From Rhizoclosmatium globosum (lineage: Eukaryota > Chytridiomycota > Chytridiomycetes > Chytridiales > Chytriomycetaceae), in contig MCGO01000163.1 of NCBI GenBank assembly GCA_002104985.1, forward strand, positions 21,444-85,443: 64,000 nt of DNA, given 5' to 3'. Position 1 is the first letter of the stretch. Each line of letters begins with the position of its first letter. Below the pieces are notes generated by a model. The model was given only the letters and a program-made list of their open reading frames with translations. It was not told where the DNA came from and did not search any database. Both the position numbers and the translations under genes were made by a program. Below, one piece after another: positions 1-8,456 of the stretch.

Positions 1-1356
1 ACGATTTTGCCGCCTTCTGCAAAAAATGTACTGGCGAGGGAAAGAGAGCTGACGGGTCGACGAACAAGAGGTTCCTCATCAAAGTCTGGAGAAGAAGTGG
101 ATTTGTGTAGAGGAGAGGTTGTGGGTGCCGCCAGAGTCTCTGGCTGATGTGGTTGCAGTTGAATTTGCTGTTGCTGTTGCTGGTTTGATAAAGATTGAGA
201 ATGAGAATCAGCAGACGCGCTGTTGGATCGTTTTCGAGAGACAGAATGCTTTAAGGCGCCACTAACACCAGGTGTATATCCATGTACAGTGAGAATATCA
301 TGAATTTCTTTCAAGAATTCGCCCAATAGATTTAGCGCAGCTGTCCGCACATCTGCATTCACATCACATAGATATCCAAACAACCCATCCAAAAACTCTG
401 GCAGATATGAAACCATTTCGAGAAACGGGATAGCATCAAGTGTCGTGATCCATTGAATGAGAAACATGCGCGTGAATGGATTCAACGCCTTAATTCGTTC
501 CGCCAGGAGAGGAATGAAACGGGGAAAGTTGAATATCGCAGCGTCACTTGGATCAATGAGAGGTATGGAACCAGGAGTGGCAGGAAATGCAGGTTCAGAA
601 GGAAATCTAGCGTGTCCAGCTGAGGACGATGTTGTGGCAGTTGATTGAATTTGGAGTTGCTGGTGTTGATGCTGAGACACAAAGGCAGCATGTTCACAGA
701 CAATGTCTTTGATAAGGCGATCGAGCAGTTCAGCTCCGTTCTTCACAGATATATCCAAGTCTGCCACGAGCTGTTTTGAAGTAGGGTTTGAGCAAGGTTG
801 ATGAAGGAGAGAACCACGAACCCGTGACACGGCATCAAATATCTCGTTGAAGAAGACGAGCAGATCCCTCCGCGCCACCTTTCCGACATTGTACATGCTC
901 TCACAGGCATAGTATCGGACGCGGGTGTCCGGATCGGCGAAGCAGGCAAGGATGGGTGGGACAACCTGGGCCAGGCGTGGCTTGAGAGCCTGTGAGCCCA
1001 GAGCGATTGCTGTCGTTGTAAAAGATAGACAGAGTTGGTTTAATTTGGTGGTTATTGACAGCAAGAAAGAAAGAGAGGAAGGTACCAACAGCAGCCAGTG
1101 CAATCAAACCACCGTTTCGCGCATTTGAAACGGGAGAGGAAGCAAAGTCCCGCGCAATTGAAGTGACAATTTGAGACACGCGTCCAAAGTTGTTTGCGAG
1201 AACGGCATCGCGAACCAGTCTTTTAAACCAGGTTAGTAGTTACCTAGGCAGCAAGTAAGCAGCCTACCGTTCGACTTCCAAGGCAGCCTGCTTTCGCTTG
1301 TCGTAGAGTTTCTCCTGGAGTTGTCGGGCGAGGACGGGTCCTAGGACATCACTCAT
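1..1356 (-). CDS. VAC14: VAC14-like PIKfyve/Fab1 scaffold, 5' part (runs off the left edge)
   Basis: Vac14 is the HEAT-repeat scaffold that joins the Fab1/PIKfyve lipid kinase and the Fig4 phosphatase on the vacuole or endosome membrane to control PI(3,5)P2. The conceptual protein starts MSDVLGPVLARQLQEKLYDK, then has LVRDAVLANNF, the helical-repeat segment GGLIALAAVAIALG, ADPDTRVRYYACESMYN, and LNPFTRMFLIQWITTLDAIP followed by YLPEFLDGLFGYLCD, all strongly Vac14-like. I place introns at 1267-1220 (48 nt) and at about 1080-1028; both restore the frame exactly. A Gln/Ser-rich stretch follows near the left edge, and the 3' end lies outside the window. The start codon is only 23 bp from that of the divergent acetyltransferase gene. 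Confidence 0.88.
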
Positions 1357-1379
1357 TTGTTTTTAACTTTACTTTTTAA
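1357..1379. promoter_or_regulatory. 23-bp gap between two divergent start codons
   Basis: VAC14 (minus) and the GNAT gene (plus) have start codons separated by only 23 AT-rich bases. Each 5' UTR and core promoter must therefore overlap the other gene's coding sequence or be nearly leaderless. No TATA box is evident in the gap. The start codons are seen directly; the promoter role is inferred from orientation. Confidence 0.45.
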
Positions 1380-1952
1380 ATGGCTTCTCCCAAGGCTCCA
1401 ATTCCCACCGAAATGCACACTTCCCGTCTTATTCTACGCGCATTCGAAGACGCCGATGCCTTGCCATTCCACGAGGCAATTGAGCCCGCCCTGCCAAGTC
1501 TGCGCAAGTGGATCTCATCAACCACCGAACAAAACACTCTTCAAACGCAGCAGGCTCGCATCAGGAAAGCGCAAAGTGACTGGGCTGCAGGAACGAGATA
1601 CAACTACTTGGTTATTGAACGAGAGACGGGCTGCATCGCTGGTCTCGTTGGAGTCTTCAACGTCAACTGGACAAATCGGAACTGCACCTTTGGGTACTGG
1701 CTTGTACCTTCCTGTGAAGGAAAGGGCTATGCTGCTGAAGCTGTGCGCCAATTGGAGGCGGTGGCGACAGGCGAGATGGGTCTTGATCGAATTGCAATCA
1801 TGTGCGATGTTCGGAACGAACGAAGTGCGCGATTGGCTCGCAAGTTGGGCTATGTCTATGAAGGTACTCTGCGGAAAGAGTACGTCGGACCTCAGGGTGA
1901 TCTCACAGATACTCTGGTGTTTAGCAAAGTCCGCGGCGAAGAATATCAGTAA
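1380..1952 (+). CDS. GNAT-family N-acetyltransferase, RimJ/RimL-like
   Basis: Single-exon 190-aa protein. It has the GNAT layout of RimJ/RimL enzymes: N-terminal TSRLILRAFEDADALPFHEA, a central strand pair IAGLVGVFNVNWTNRNCTFGYWL, the acetyl-CoA loop region EGKGYAAEAV, and the late helix NERSARLARKLGYVYEG with the usual NxxS(A)xxLxxKxGF/Y pattern. It probably transfers acetyl from acetyl-CoA to an amine or protein N-terminus; the substrate cannot be told. The first ATG after the VAC14 start is used. Length is normal for the family. A frame-shifted longer ORF overlaps it but has no family features. Confidence 0.85.
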   Translation: MASPKAPIPTEMHTSRLILRAFEDADALPFHEAIEPALPSLRKWISSTTEQNTLQTQQARIRKAQSDWAAGTRYNYLVIERETGCIAGLVGVFNVNWTNRNCTFGYWLVPSCEGKGYAAEAVRQLEAVATGEMGLDRIAIMCDVRNERSARLARKLGYVYEGTLRKEYVGPQGDLTDTLVFSKVRGEEYQ

Positions 1953-2062
1953 AGAACATCTTTCTCCCACTCTTCCATCGTTTGTTTTACCGCATTCTGA
2001 TGTTGAACCAAATAAGAATTGTCAGCTTTGTCGAAAAACAAAGAATCCCGAAGAAACGTGCA

Positions 2063-3045
2063 ATGAAAGTCTTGGCTTCACTCCTCATCCTTCCAGCTGC
2101 ATCACGAGCTCTTCATATTCCACCGAATCAGGTTCCTGGATTCCAAGCCATCCAAAACATATCTGGACCAGCAGGTTCACCACAAATATCCCAATCCAAC
2201 GAATTTACTCAAAGTTCTGTACTTCTCGGAACTGACTTGCTAAATTACTTGCAGCAAAAGCTTTCACCAAGTCTTATTTCATGTTTGAACGGAGGTATTT
2301 AACTACCGTCACCTTGGATTTGACATAACCGACAAAGTGCTAAAACGCGCTGATATGTAGGTGTCTCAGCATCGTCTCTTGTATCAACTTCCACACTTCA
2401 ATCCATATGCGCGACACTGACCAACGCCAAAGACGATCCACCAAGTCAAGAGATCTTGGACTGCATCATGAGTAGGCCCCAAGACGAACAAACCATTTTA
2501 TATAACCTCGTTTATGATAATTCAATGAGGACATCTTTCACGGTTGGATGTGTGATTTTGGGACATGTTGGTAAAAGTATGTGACGATCACACTCTTTCT
2601 TCCTTTCTTTCCCTCTAATAACAACAAATTAGCCGCAATCACATCGAGTATCTCTCTTATCAGTCAAGCACCTCCCTGTCTCTCGTATTGTTTCACAAAC
2701 TCCTCTGCTCCATTTGCTGAAGATGGACTTGTGTACTTTTGTCACACAGCGATGGCATTTACACAAGTAAAAGACGGAATACTCGCGTTCCCGTCGTGGA
2801 TATCGAGTTGTCTTGGAAGTAGATGTAGTGACCCGGATAACGCGGCGTTGACACCCTTTCTTTCAAATCGCAACTTTTCTAGCTCACTGCAGCTGGCCTG
2901 TCTTGCAGAAGCGTTCCCGGACCCGTTTCACACGTGGAGTACCAGGCTTGTTAATGCTTTTATTCATTCTACGCCATCTGATGCGTTGAGTCGGGATATT
3001 GTGCCTTTTGTATTGGCCTCTATCTTGTTTATTTTGATTCTTTGA
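2063..3045 (+). CDS. Orphan secreted protein with signal peptide and GPI-type tail
   Basis: Three-exon model: 2063-2294, 2361-about 2570 (or 2576), 2633-3045. Introns 2295-2360 and 2571/2577-2632 have GT-AG ends and keep frame. The protein starts MKVLASLLILPAASRA, a short signal peptide, and ends in a hydrophobic run (VPFVLASILFILIL) directly at the stop, as GPI-anchored precursors do. The mature part is Ser/Thr-rich with spaced cysteines (SCLNG, SICATL, ILDCIM, CVILG, PCLSYCF, YFCH, SSCLGSRCSD, LACLAE), suggesting disulfides. I recognise no domain. A 36-nt GT-AG segment at 2219-2254, also a multiple of three, could be an additional very short intron. Probably a cell-wall or surface protein; function unknown. 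Confidence 0.6.
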
Positions 3046-3143
3046 ATTATTTCTAGCCAGTCGTTCATATAAAATACCCGAATTAAACTAGACTTGATGC
3101 GTTTGCCCCCACGTTCTGCGTCTTTAACATATTTTTAGAACAG

Positions 3144-4876
3144 ATGGCCTCACAAAGCAATCAAGTCTACATCGATGATGATTCACTTTCGTGCATTCTC
3201 GAACATCTTGCTGTTATCTCTCCGAAGTCTCTTGCGCGTTGTCTCTCTGTGTCTCATCGATTCCATGATCTTGGTGTAGCCTTCTTGTACAGAAATATCA
3301 CACTCGAAACGAAAATACCTGGTAGATTAGGATACCAAATCAACTATTAAGCTCACTAAAATTCGTGTTTTTTGGATATATAGGAGGCCATGCAACTTCA
3401 CATGAAGCTATCCCAGCTGCATTTTGCCAAGCCCAACATCGTAACCGCCTTGAAACATGGCTTCACTCAATACCTTCCTCAAATCTATTCCACATTCGAC
3501 AGTTAACCATCAGATTCCAATTCAACCCCGAAATAACAATCACTCCTCCCTCCCCAACCCGTTCCACAACATTCCCAACAACAACAACCGCTATCACAAT
3601 CACCAATTCGATCGAAATTGATCAAGATGATTTAGAAAACATGTATCCAACATTGATTCCGGATGCATGGGCAGAGTTTATATCAAGATGTCACTTAATA
3701 TCCCAAATCATCGATAAACTCGTCCGAGAAGCTCCAAGACTACACCAAGTAAACTACATCCTCGACGCAGACCTAACAAGCGGCGCAAACGCCCGCGAAT
3801 TCTACCTCGCCCTCCGTAAAATCACCCACTGCTTCTCCCCCAAATCCGCAATCCTTCAAACACCAGAAAATGAACCAAAAATGGATATCGATACAATACA
3901 CCCAGAAATAACCACCGTCGGGCTACACGTGACGAAAAACTGTCACCTTGGACATCCATTATACCTCAGCCCTATTATAACCGTTCACGCCTCCCATATC
4001 CGTCACCTCCGAATCGACGACGCGGAAATGTGGGTCGACGCGCAGTTGACTGAACTTATGGGGATCGGGGCGTTGGATACGTTAGAAGTCCATGGGGCTA
4101 TGGGTCTATCTGAAAAGTTTTTCGAGGAAGTGGCGGTGAGACATGGCAAGACGTTGCAGACATTGAAGTTGACGGGTGCACGACGGATGGATGATATTGC
4201 GCTTATGTCGAGAGTTGTTCCGTGTGCGCGGGGGATGAGGGTGTTGGATTTATCCGGGTCGATTCGGACGTGGAGTCGGACGATGGAGGAGTATTCCTTG
4301 TTTCAGCAGGGTGGGAGGGCGTTGGTTGAGTTGGATGTTTCGCAGTGTGTTGGGCTTCCGGCACAGTTTTTCCATGTTCTTGCGAGAGTGAGTCCTCGGC
4401 TTGAGAGACTTGTGGCGAGTGAGACTTGCTTTGGAGATGGTGAGATGGAGGCGCTTTTGCATCCGGCCAACAGATTGAGCTCACTCAAGGTAGCGAATTG
4501 CAATAATCTAACTCTTGGATTCTGGACAGTCCTTAAATCAGCTGCATGCTGCTATCTCAAAGATTTAGAAGTTCAAGGAAGTCGCGGAACGATTGAAGAT
4601 GTGATGGCGCCGATTCTTGTCTTCCATGCACTCAAGAAATTATCTCCGACGTTAACTACAGTATCAGTCGGACCCATTGTGCATGGAAAACCAAGTTTCT
4701 CGCATTGGTGTATACTTGCCCATGCCGAAAAGTACGTTGCCGTCAAAAGAGGGCTTCTGGACGGATTCATTCCAAATAGCTGCGGACGATACTTGGAGCT
4801 CCCAGTCAAGCGATTAATTCGCGCGATGGAGTCTCTGTATGGAGATTATTTGGTTTCCCCTTTCTTTTCGACCTAG
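3144..4876 (+). CDS. F-box / leucine-rich-repeat protein
   Basis: Two exons (3144-3321 and 3384-4876) joined across a 62-nt GT-AG intron that keeps the frame (KIPG|GHAT). Residues about 8-50 form an F-box-like segment (DDDSLSCILEHLAVISPKSL, then CLSVSHRFHDLG and FLYRNI), the Skp1-binding module of SCF ubiquitin ligases. A low-complexity Thr/Pro insert follows. The second half holds irregular LRRs of the AMN1/FBXL type (TLKLTGARRMDDIALMSRV, MRVLDLSGS, LVELDVSQC, SSLKVANCNNLT). Total about 557 aa. By family it would select substrates for ubiquitination; the target is unknown. The stop lies 250-300 bp before the copper-protein relic. Confidence 0.75.
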
Positions 4877-5139
4877 ACTTGTAAATTACATTCCTTTTCA
4901 GCTTTTGGTTTCCAATTTTCTGCTCTAAGCTTCTCAACAGCTTCCTTCACTTTGACCAATAATCGATTAGCCCCATTCAACCATATCATTTTTGCTTCAT
5001 GGTTGAAAACTCCTTTCAAACGCCCAACTTGGAATATCAAGATCTTCATACCTTTATTTGATTTCTACACGACTCAATGTTTAAAAAGTAAAGTCATTCT
5101 GTAACAACCTTAACCTTCATCTCTACTCCAACCTCACTA

Positions 5140-5571
5140 CTAACAACAACCCAGCCACGTTCCAGGTTGTTATGCAAACTGTTGATGGCGTTTTGTATGT
5201 CTGCATCGATGTGGTGAGTTCGTCTTGAAATTGTAGGCTGGCAAAGGGACTAACTTGTGTCCTTTTAAGAATCTTGTTGCTAGTTCAATTTCCCAGCCTG
5301 CCGCTACAACTGCTGCTGCTCAACTGCTGCTGCTCCTCCTGTTATTCAACCAGAGCAAAATGCAACAGCTGCTGTAGTTCCTCCGGTAGATACTCCTGCC
5401 GCTACGGGTGCTACTCCTGCCCAAACTCAGGCTACTTCCGCTGTTGCAGTCTCGAGCAAGACAGCCTCAGGGCCTGCAGCAGCAGCAAATACTACTGTTT
5501 CAACCACGACCAAGTCTTCCGCCGTTTCGGTCTCCTTCGGTTTCGCAGCTCTCCTTTCTCTCATTTTCTAA
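5140..5571 (+). pseudogene. Truncated, frame-broken copy of the Bim1-like gene that follows
   Basis: This stretch matches only the 3' end of the intact gene at 5841-6704. It encodes ATFQVVMQTVDGVLYVCIDV, parallel to VTMQVVMTTVDGTLFVCMDV downstream, then a gtgagt...aag intron at the same place, then an Ala/Thr/Pro-rich stalk and a hydrophobic C-terminus (SVSFGFAALLSLIF, stop) like a GPI signal. The signal peptide, N-terminal His and the first three exons are missing. In the stalk, a 14-nt tandem duplication of AACTGCTGCTGCTC throws the reading frame before the tail. It therefore looks like a tandem duplicate that lost its 5' end and decayed. The left limit is approximate; 4877-5139 shows no further similarity. 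Confidence 0.7.
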
Positions 5572-5758
5572 ACCAATCCAGTCTTGGCAATAATAAAACA
5601 TATAGTTAACTTTTAATTCTCAAGTCAGAGATAAGAGCAAAGCATTTGAAGAATAACAACGTAATCTTCTCAGAACCGGCCAAAGTATGAGAAATGCGGT
5701 AAACGGCAGCCCCCAACAAAAGAAGAGATTCACAAGCCCAATCAATTTTTTCGGAGGA

Positions 5759-5788
5759 AGCTTGCATCAGCTTGCATCAGCTTGCATC
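5759..5788. repeat. Three tandem 10-bp repeats upstream of the Bim1-like gene
   Basis: The unit AGCTTGCATC occurs three times head-to-tail, 53-82 bp before the start codon at 5841. The position fits an upstream regulatory element or simple slippage. I know of no fungal factor bound to this exact motif, and no function is claimed. Confidence 0.6.
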
Positions 5789-5840
5789 GCAAAAACAGCG
5801 CAAACTGCAAAAACCGCTCTTCTAAAAAAGCACCCATCAA

Positions 5841-6704
5841 ATGCAACTCTCATCTGCTGTATCTCTCATCGCTCTTGCTTCGACTGTCTCGGCTCACTTC
5901 CTTGTGAGTCTTTGCTTCTGCTCTCCTATTCACACCTGACTGTTCATCCCTCAGGTTGGAGCGCCACCAAGTAGACCATTTGACGACGACGGAGAGCTCA
6001 TTGCCCCATGTGGAGGACAGGCTCTTGGTGCTCGTTCCCAGTTCCCTATCAGTTGAGTGTCTTGAACCCACATCTTCTTGGCATTTCCATTTTTCTAATA
6101 CCAAACATCAGCCGGAGGTGTTGTCTCTGGAGGCCTTTACCACCCAACCGGAACCGCAAACTTCTCTTTAGTTGTCTCTAATGTTGACCCAACTGCCGAT
6201 CGTGAGGAACTTCTAAAAATAGGTCCCCTCTGTCCCTGAAGCTAACACTGTCAAAACTGTTTTGCAGAATTTGGTCAAGTCCCCTTTGGTCCTGGCTTCA
6301 ATGTCAAGTTTACCGAAGGTCTTTGGAGCACTGATAAAATTGACTTGTCCCAAATTCCTGGATGCGTCGATGGTGCAAACGTAACGATGCAAGTCGTTAT
6401 GACGACTGTGGACGGAACTTTGTTTGTCTGCATGGATGTGGTGAGTTAAACCCCAATGTTCAAGCAGATGACACCTTATACTTCTTATTAGACTCTGGAT
6501 AAGACCCTCACTGCAGACCCAATTTCATCTCCAGTTCCAGCAAAAGCCGGTGGTGGGTCAGCTGCAAACATAACCGCCACTGCAACAACTGCCAAAGCTG
6601 TTGTGCCAACCAGCGCTGTTACAACCTCTGCCAAAGGCTCTAACGGATTTGTGAGCTCTGTTAGTGCTACTCTTTTTACAACTCTCCTTGCTTTCTTGTT
6701 TTAA
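5841..6704 (+). CDS. Bim1/X325 LPMO-like copper-binding surface protein
   Basis: Five exons with four short GT-AG introns. The product starts MQLSSAVSLIALASTVSA and signal cleavage there would leave His as residue 1 (HFLVGAPPSRP), followed by a conserved PCGG. This N-terminal His plus PCGG pattern is typical of X325/Bim1-type proteins, which adopt an LPMO-like fold, bind copper through the N-terminal His brace, and in Cryptococcus Bim1 help copper import rather than cut polysaccharide. Later come FGPGFNVKFTEG, DLSQIPGCVDG and TVDGTLFVCMDV, then an Ala/Thr/Ser-rich stalk and a C-terminal hydrophobic run ending LLAFLF, consistent with a GPI anchor. A decayed copy lies directly upstream. Family call from pattern; copper role inferred from the family. 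Confidence 0.75.
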
Positions 6705-6796
6705 AGGGGTAATTCATATTCATTGATTAGTAAACAATTCATTACCTCCCACTTTGTTTACTTCTCTTTTTTCTCCAATTAATTAGTTGTATCAAC

Positions 6797-7590
6797 TCAT
6801 AACAACCCCATCAATTTTAAATACTCTTGAGTCCATTCCAATCCATCTACCATATTTCCTCCATCTCCAGCACTTGCTCCCAGCCACTTTGTCTCAGGAA
6901 CTTCCATACATAGTCGAGTAACATTCCTTGCCTTCTCTAAAGCACCAAGTTCTCCTTCTACCGCACCCTTTATATCAAGACTATTTAAAATACTTTCAGG
7001 TACCTCAACTCCTTTCCAACACCTATTCCGATAAGAGAAAGACAACACAGCTGTCCACAATGGATCCAAACACAACGTCTTGGGGTCCCCTACCACAACC
7101 AGCAACGCCTGTGCACGAGTCAATGCGACATTCAATCGGGCCGGAAAGTGAATGAGTCCAAGGTCGTTGCGAAGATCGTGAGGAAGATGAAGCCGGTTGC
7201 TTCGGACTGTCTTCAACTGTTCCTACATCCACCGTTCCGAGATTATTTGCGCGAAGAAGAGTTCTAATAACCTGTGGGCTGTTATGAAACTAAAACAACA
7301 GTAAAGAACACTGTACCTTGACCTGAAGGGCGACACAACTCCAAAATCAAAATCTTTTTGAGTAACGCATTCCACTGTCATAAGCATTTGCACAGTTTCC
7401 AAGATAATTGCTGCTTCGGATGAATTATACCATGCGGCAGAAGAAGACTTGCTCTCATTGAGTATGAAGGGCTCAAATATCGTTCGTCAGATCCGCGAAT
7501 TCCATGAAATACTATCGAAATCTCCGGGTTTGGAAGAAAGTCTGATCCAATAAAAGAGTCGGTGATGCTTTCCAGTGCCGGTGAAGTAAA
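6797..7590 (-). pseudogene. Relic of a Mov10/Upf1-type superfamily 1 RNA helicase (C-terminal core)
   Basis: Reading right to left on the minus strand there are pieces in different frames: NPEISIVFHGIRGSDER and SPSY, then (after a one-base loss near 7465) NESKSSSAAWYNSSEAA with VECVTQKDFDFGVVSPFRS, then a possible intron, then VIRTLLRANNLGTVDVGTVED, then TVRSNRLHL and LGLIHFPARLNVALTRAQALLVVVGDP. These match motifs IV, V and VI of SF1 helicases of the Mov10/Armitage type. Between VGTVED and TVRSN the FQGQE-containing motif V is deleted, and the N-terminal half, including Walker A and B, is absent. It is a dead fragment, not a short functional gene. Its right end merges with the neighbouring membrane-protein gene. 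Confidence 0.72.
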
Positions 7591-8128
7591 TAACGTGTAA
7601 TTGTAAAACAAGTGAGAGCCCCTCCCTCACCAGTAAAGCATACGTATAAATCTTCCAAAACTCACGAATAACATAAACAGCCCAGAACCCACACAAGAAG
7701 AATGAAGCCACCCCTCCAAAAACGGCAGATTGAATGGAAACCACACCAGCAATCAACACCACAGCCTTGATCACATTCCACCCCGAATAAACCCACATAA
7801 ACACAGCAATCTGCTCTGGAACCAATTGTTGCACCGTCTTGTACGCATGCAAATGAAGAAGCGATATGAACGCAATATCAAACACGAGGAACACTTGGAA
7901 CCAGACCGCCACGACATGCATATTCACGGCATTGAGAGTGATGATGACGGTTGCCATGATAAAGAGGAAGGCTGAGACTGTAATTGAGATCTGGAGCACT
8001 GTTTTGGGGATTGATTGGGACTTGAACGGTTCTGGGGGGAGGTTTGGAGTGGATGCGAGGAGGGTTGGGGTTATTGGTTTGGCGGAGCTGAGTTGCTCGC
8101 GAGAGGGCCATGGCGGAAGCAACTGCAT
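7487..8128 (-). CDS. Four-helix membrane protein, unknown, 3' end read into helicase relic
   Basis: The first 165 or so residues look real: a Pro/Ser-rich N-terminus, then four hydrophobic spans (about ISITVSAFLFIMATVIITL, VWFQVFLVFDIAFISLLHL, WNVIKAVVLIAGVV, VFGGVASFFLCGFWAVYVI) and the loop REFWKIYTYALLVREG. After that the open frame continues about 45 residues through DNA that in other frames encodes the helicase relic, so this tail is unlikely to be ancestral. A GTGAGG right after TACTG could be a donor for a lost or unrecognised last exon. I recognise no family. The 3' boundary is therefore uncertain. Confidence 0.5.
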   Translation of the reverse strand: MQLLPPWPSREQLSSAKPITPTLLASTPNLPPEPFKSQSIPKTVLQISITVSAFLFIMATVIITLNAVNMHVVAVWFQVFLVFDIAFISLLHLHAYKTVQQLVPEQIAVFMWVYSGWNVIKAVVLIAGVVSIQSAVFGGVASFFLCGFWAVYVIREFWKIYTYALLVREGLSLVLQLHVIYFTGTGKHHRLFYWIRLSSKPGDFDSISWNSRI

Positions 8129-8456
8129 TTTTTGATTGGGGGCAAAAGGTATTTAAATTGGGAGAAGTGGCGCAAAAGCAAAGTCAAAATGCATCTCCTC
8201 CATTGGCTGTGCCAATAGCCCCATAAAATATTTCATCTTAAATGAACAAGAAGTTTTTAAGAAATGGTGTTGAACCTCAAAGAACAGAGAAGCAGCACTC
8301 TCGTCGACTTGACAGCTGGAATGATTACAGTAAATTGTAATTATGAAAACTCTTTCAACTTTATGTATGGATTTTCTTTCCTTCAGTTTTTACTATTCAA
8401 AAAAAACAAAACACACACAACACACAAAAAACTAGAAACCCAAAACCCCATAGAAA

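Noticed and set aside
1357..2235. 292-aa plus-strand ORF overlapping the acetyltransferase
   Set aside because: It is a shadow frame; the GNAT motifs are all in the other frame starting at 1380.
4873..5049. Minus-strand 58-codon ORF (starts MKILIFQVGRLKGVFNHEAK)
   Set aside because: Protein-like composition, but it ends inside the F-box stop codon, has no recognised family, and no splice partner upstream. It could be a last exon, but there is not enough to call it.
7023..7232. Ser-rich ORF in the helicase relic region
   Set aside because: Only its first residues (VGTVED) belong to the helicase; the rest is out-of-frame reading of the fragment.
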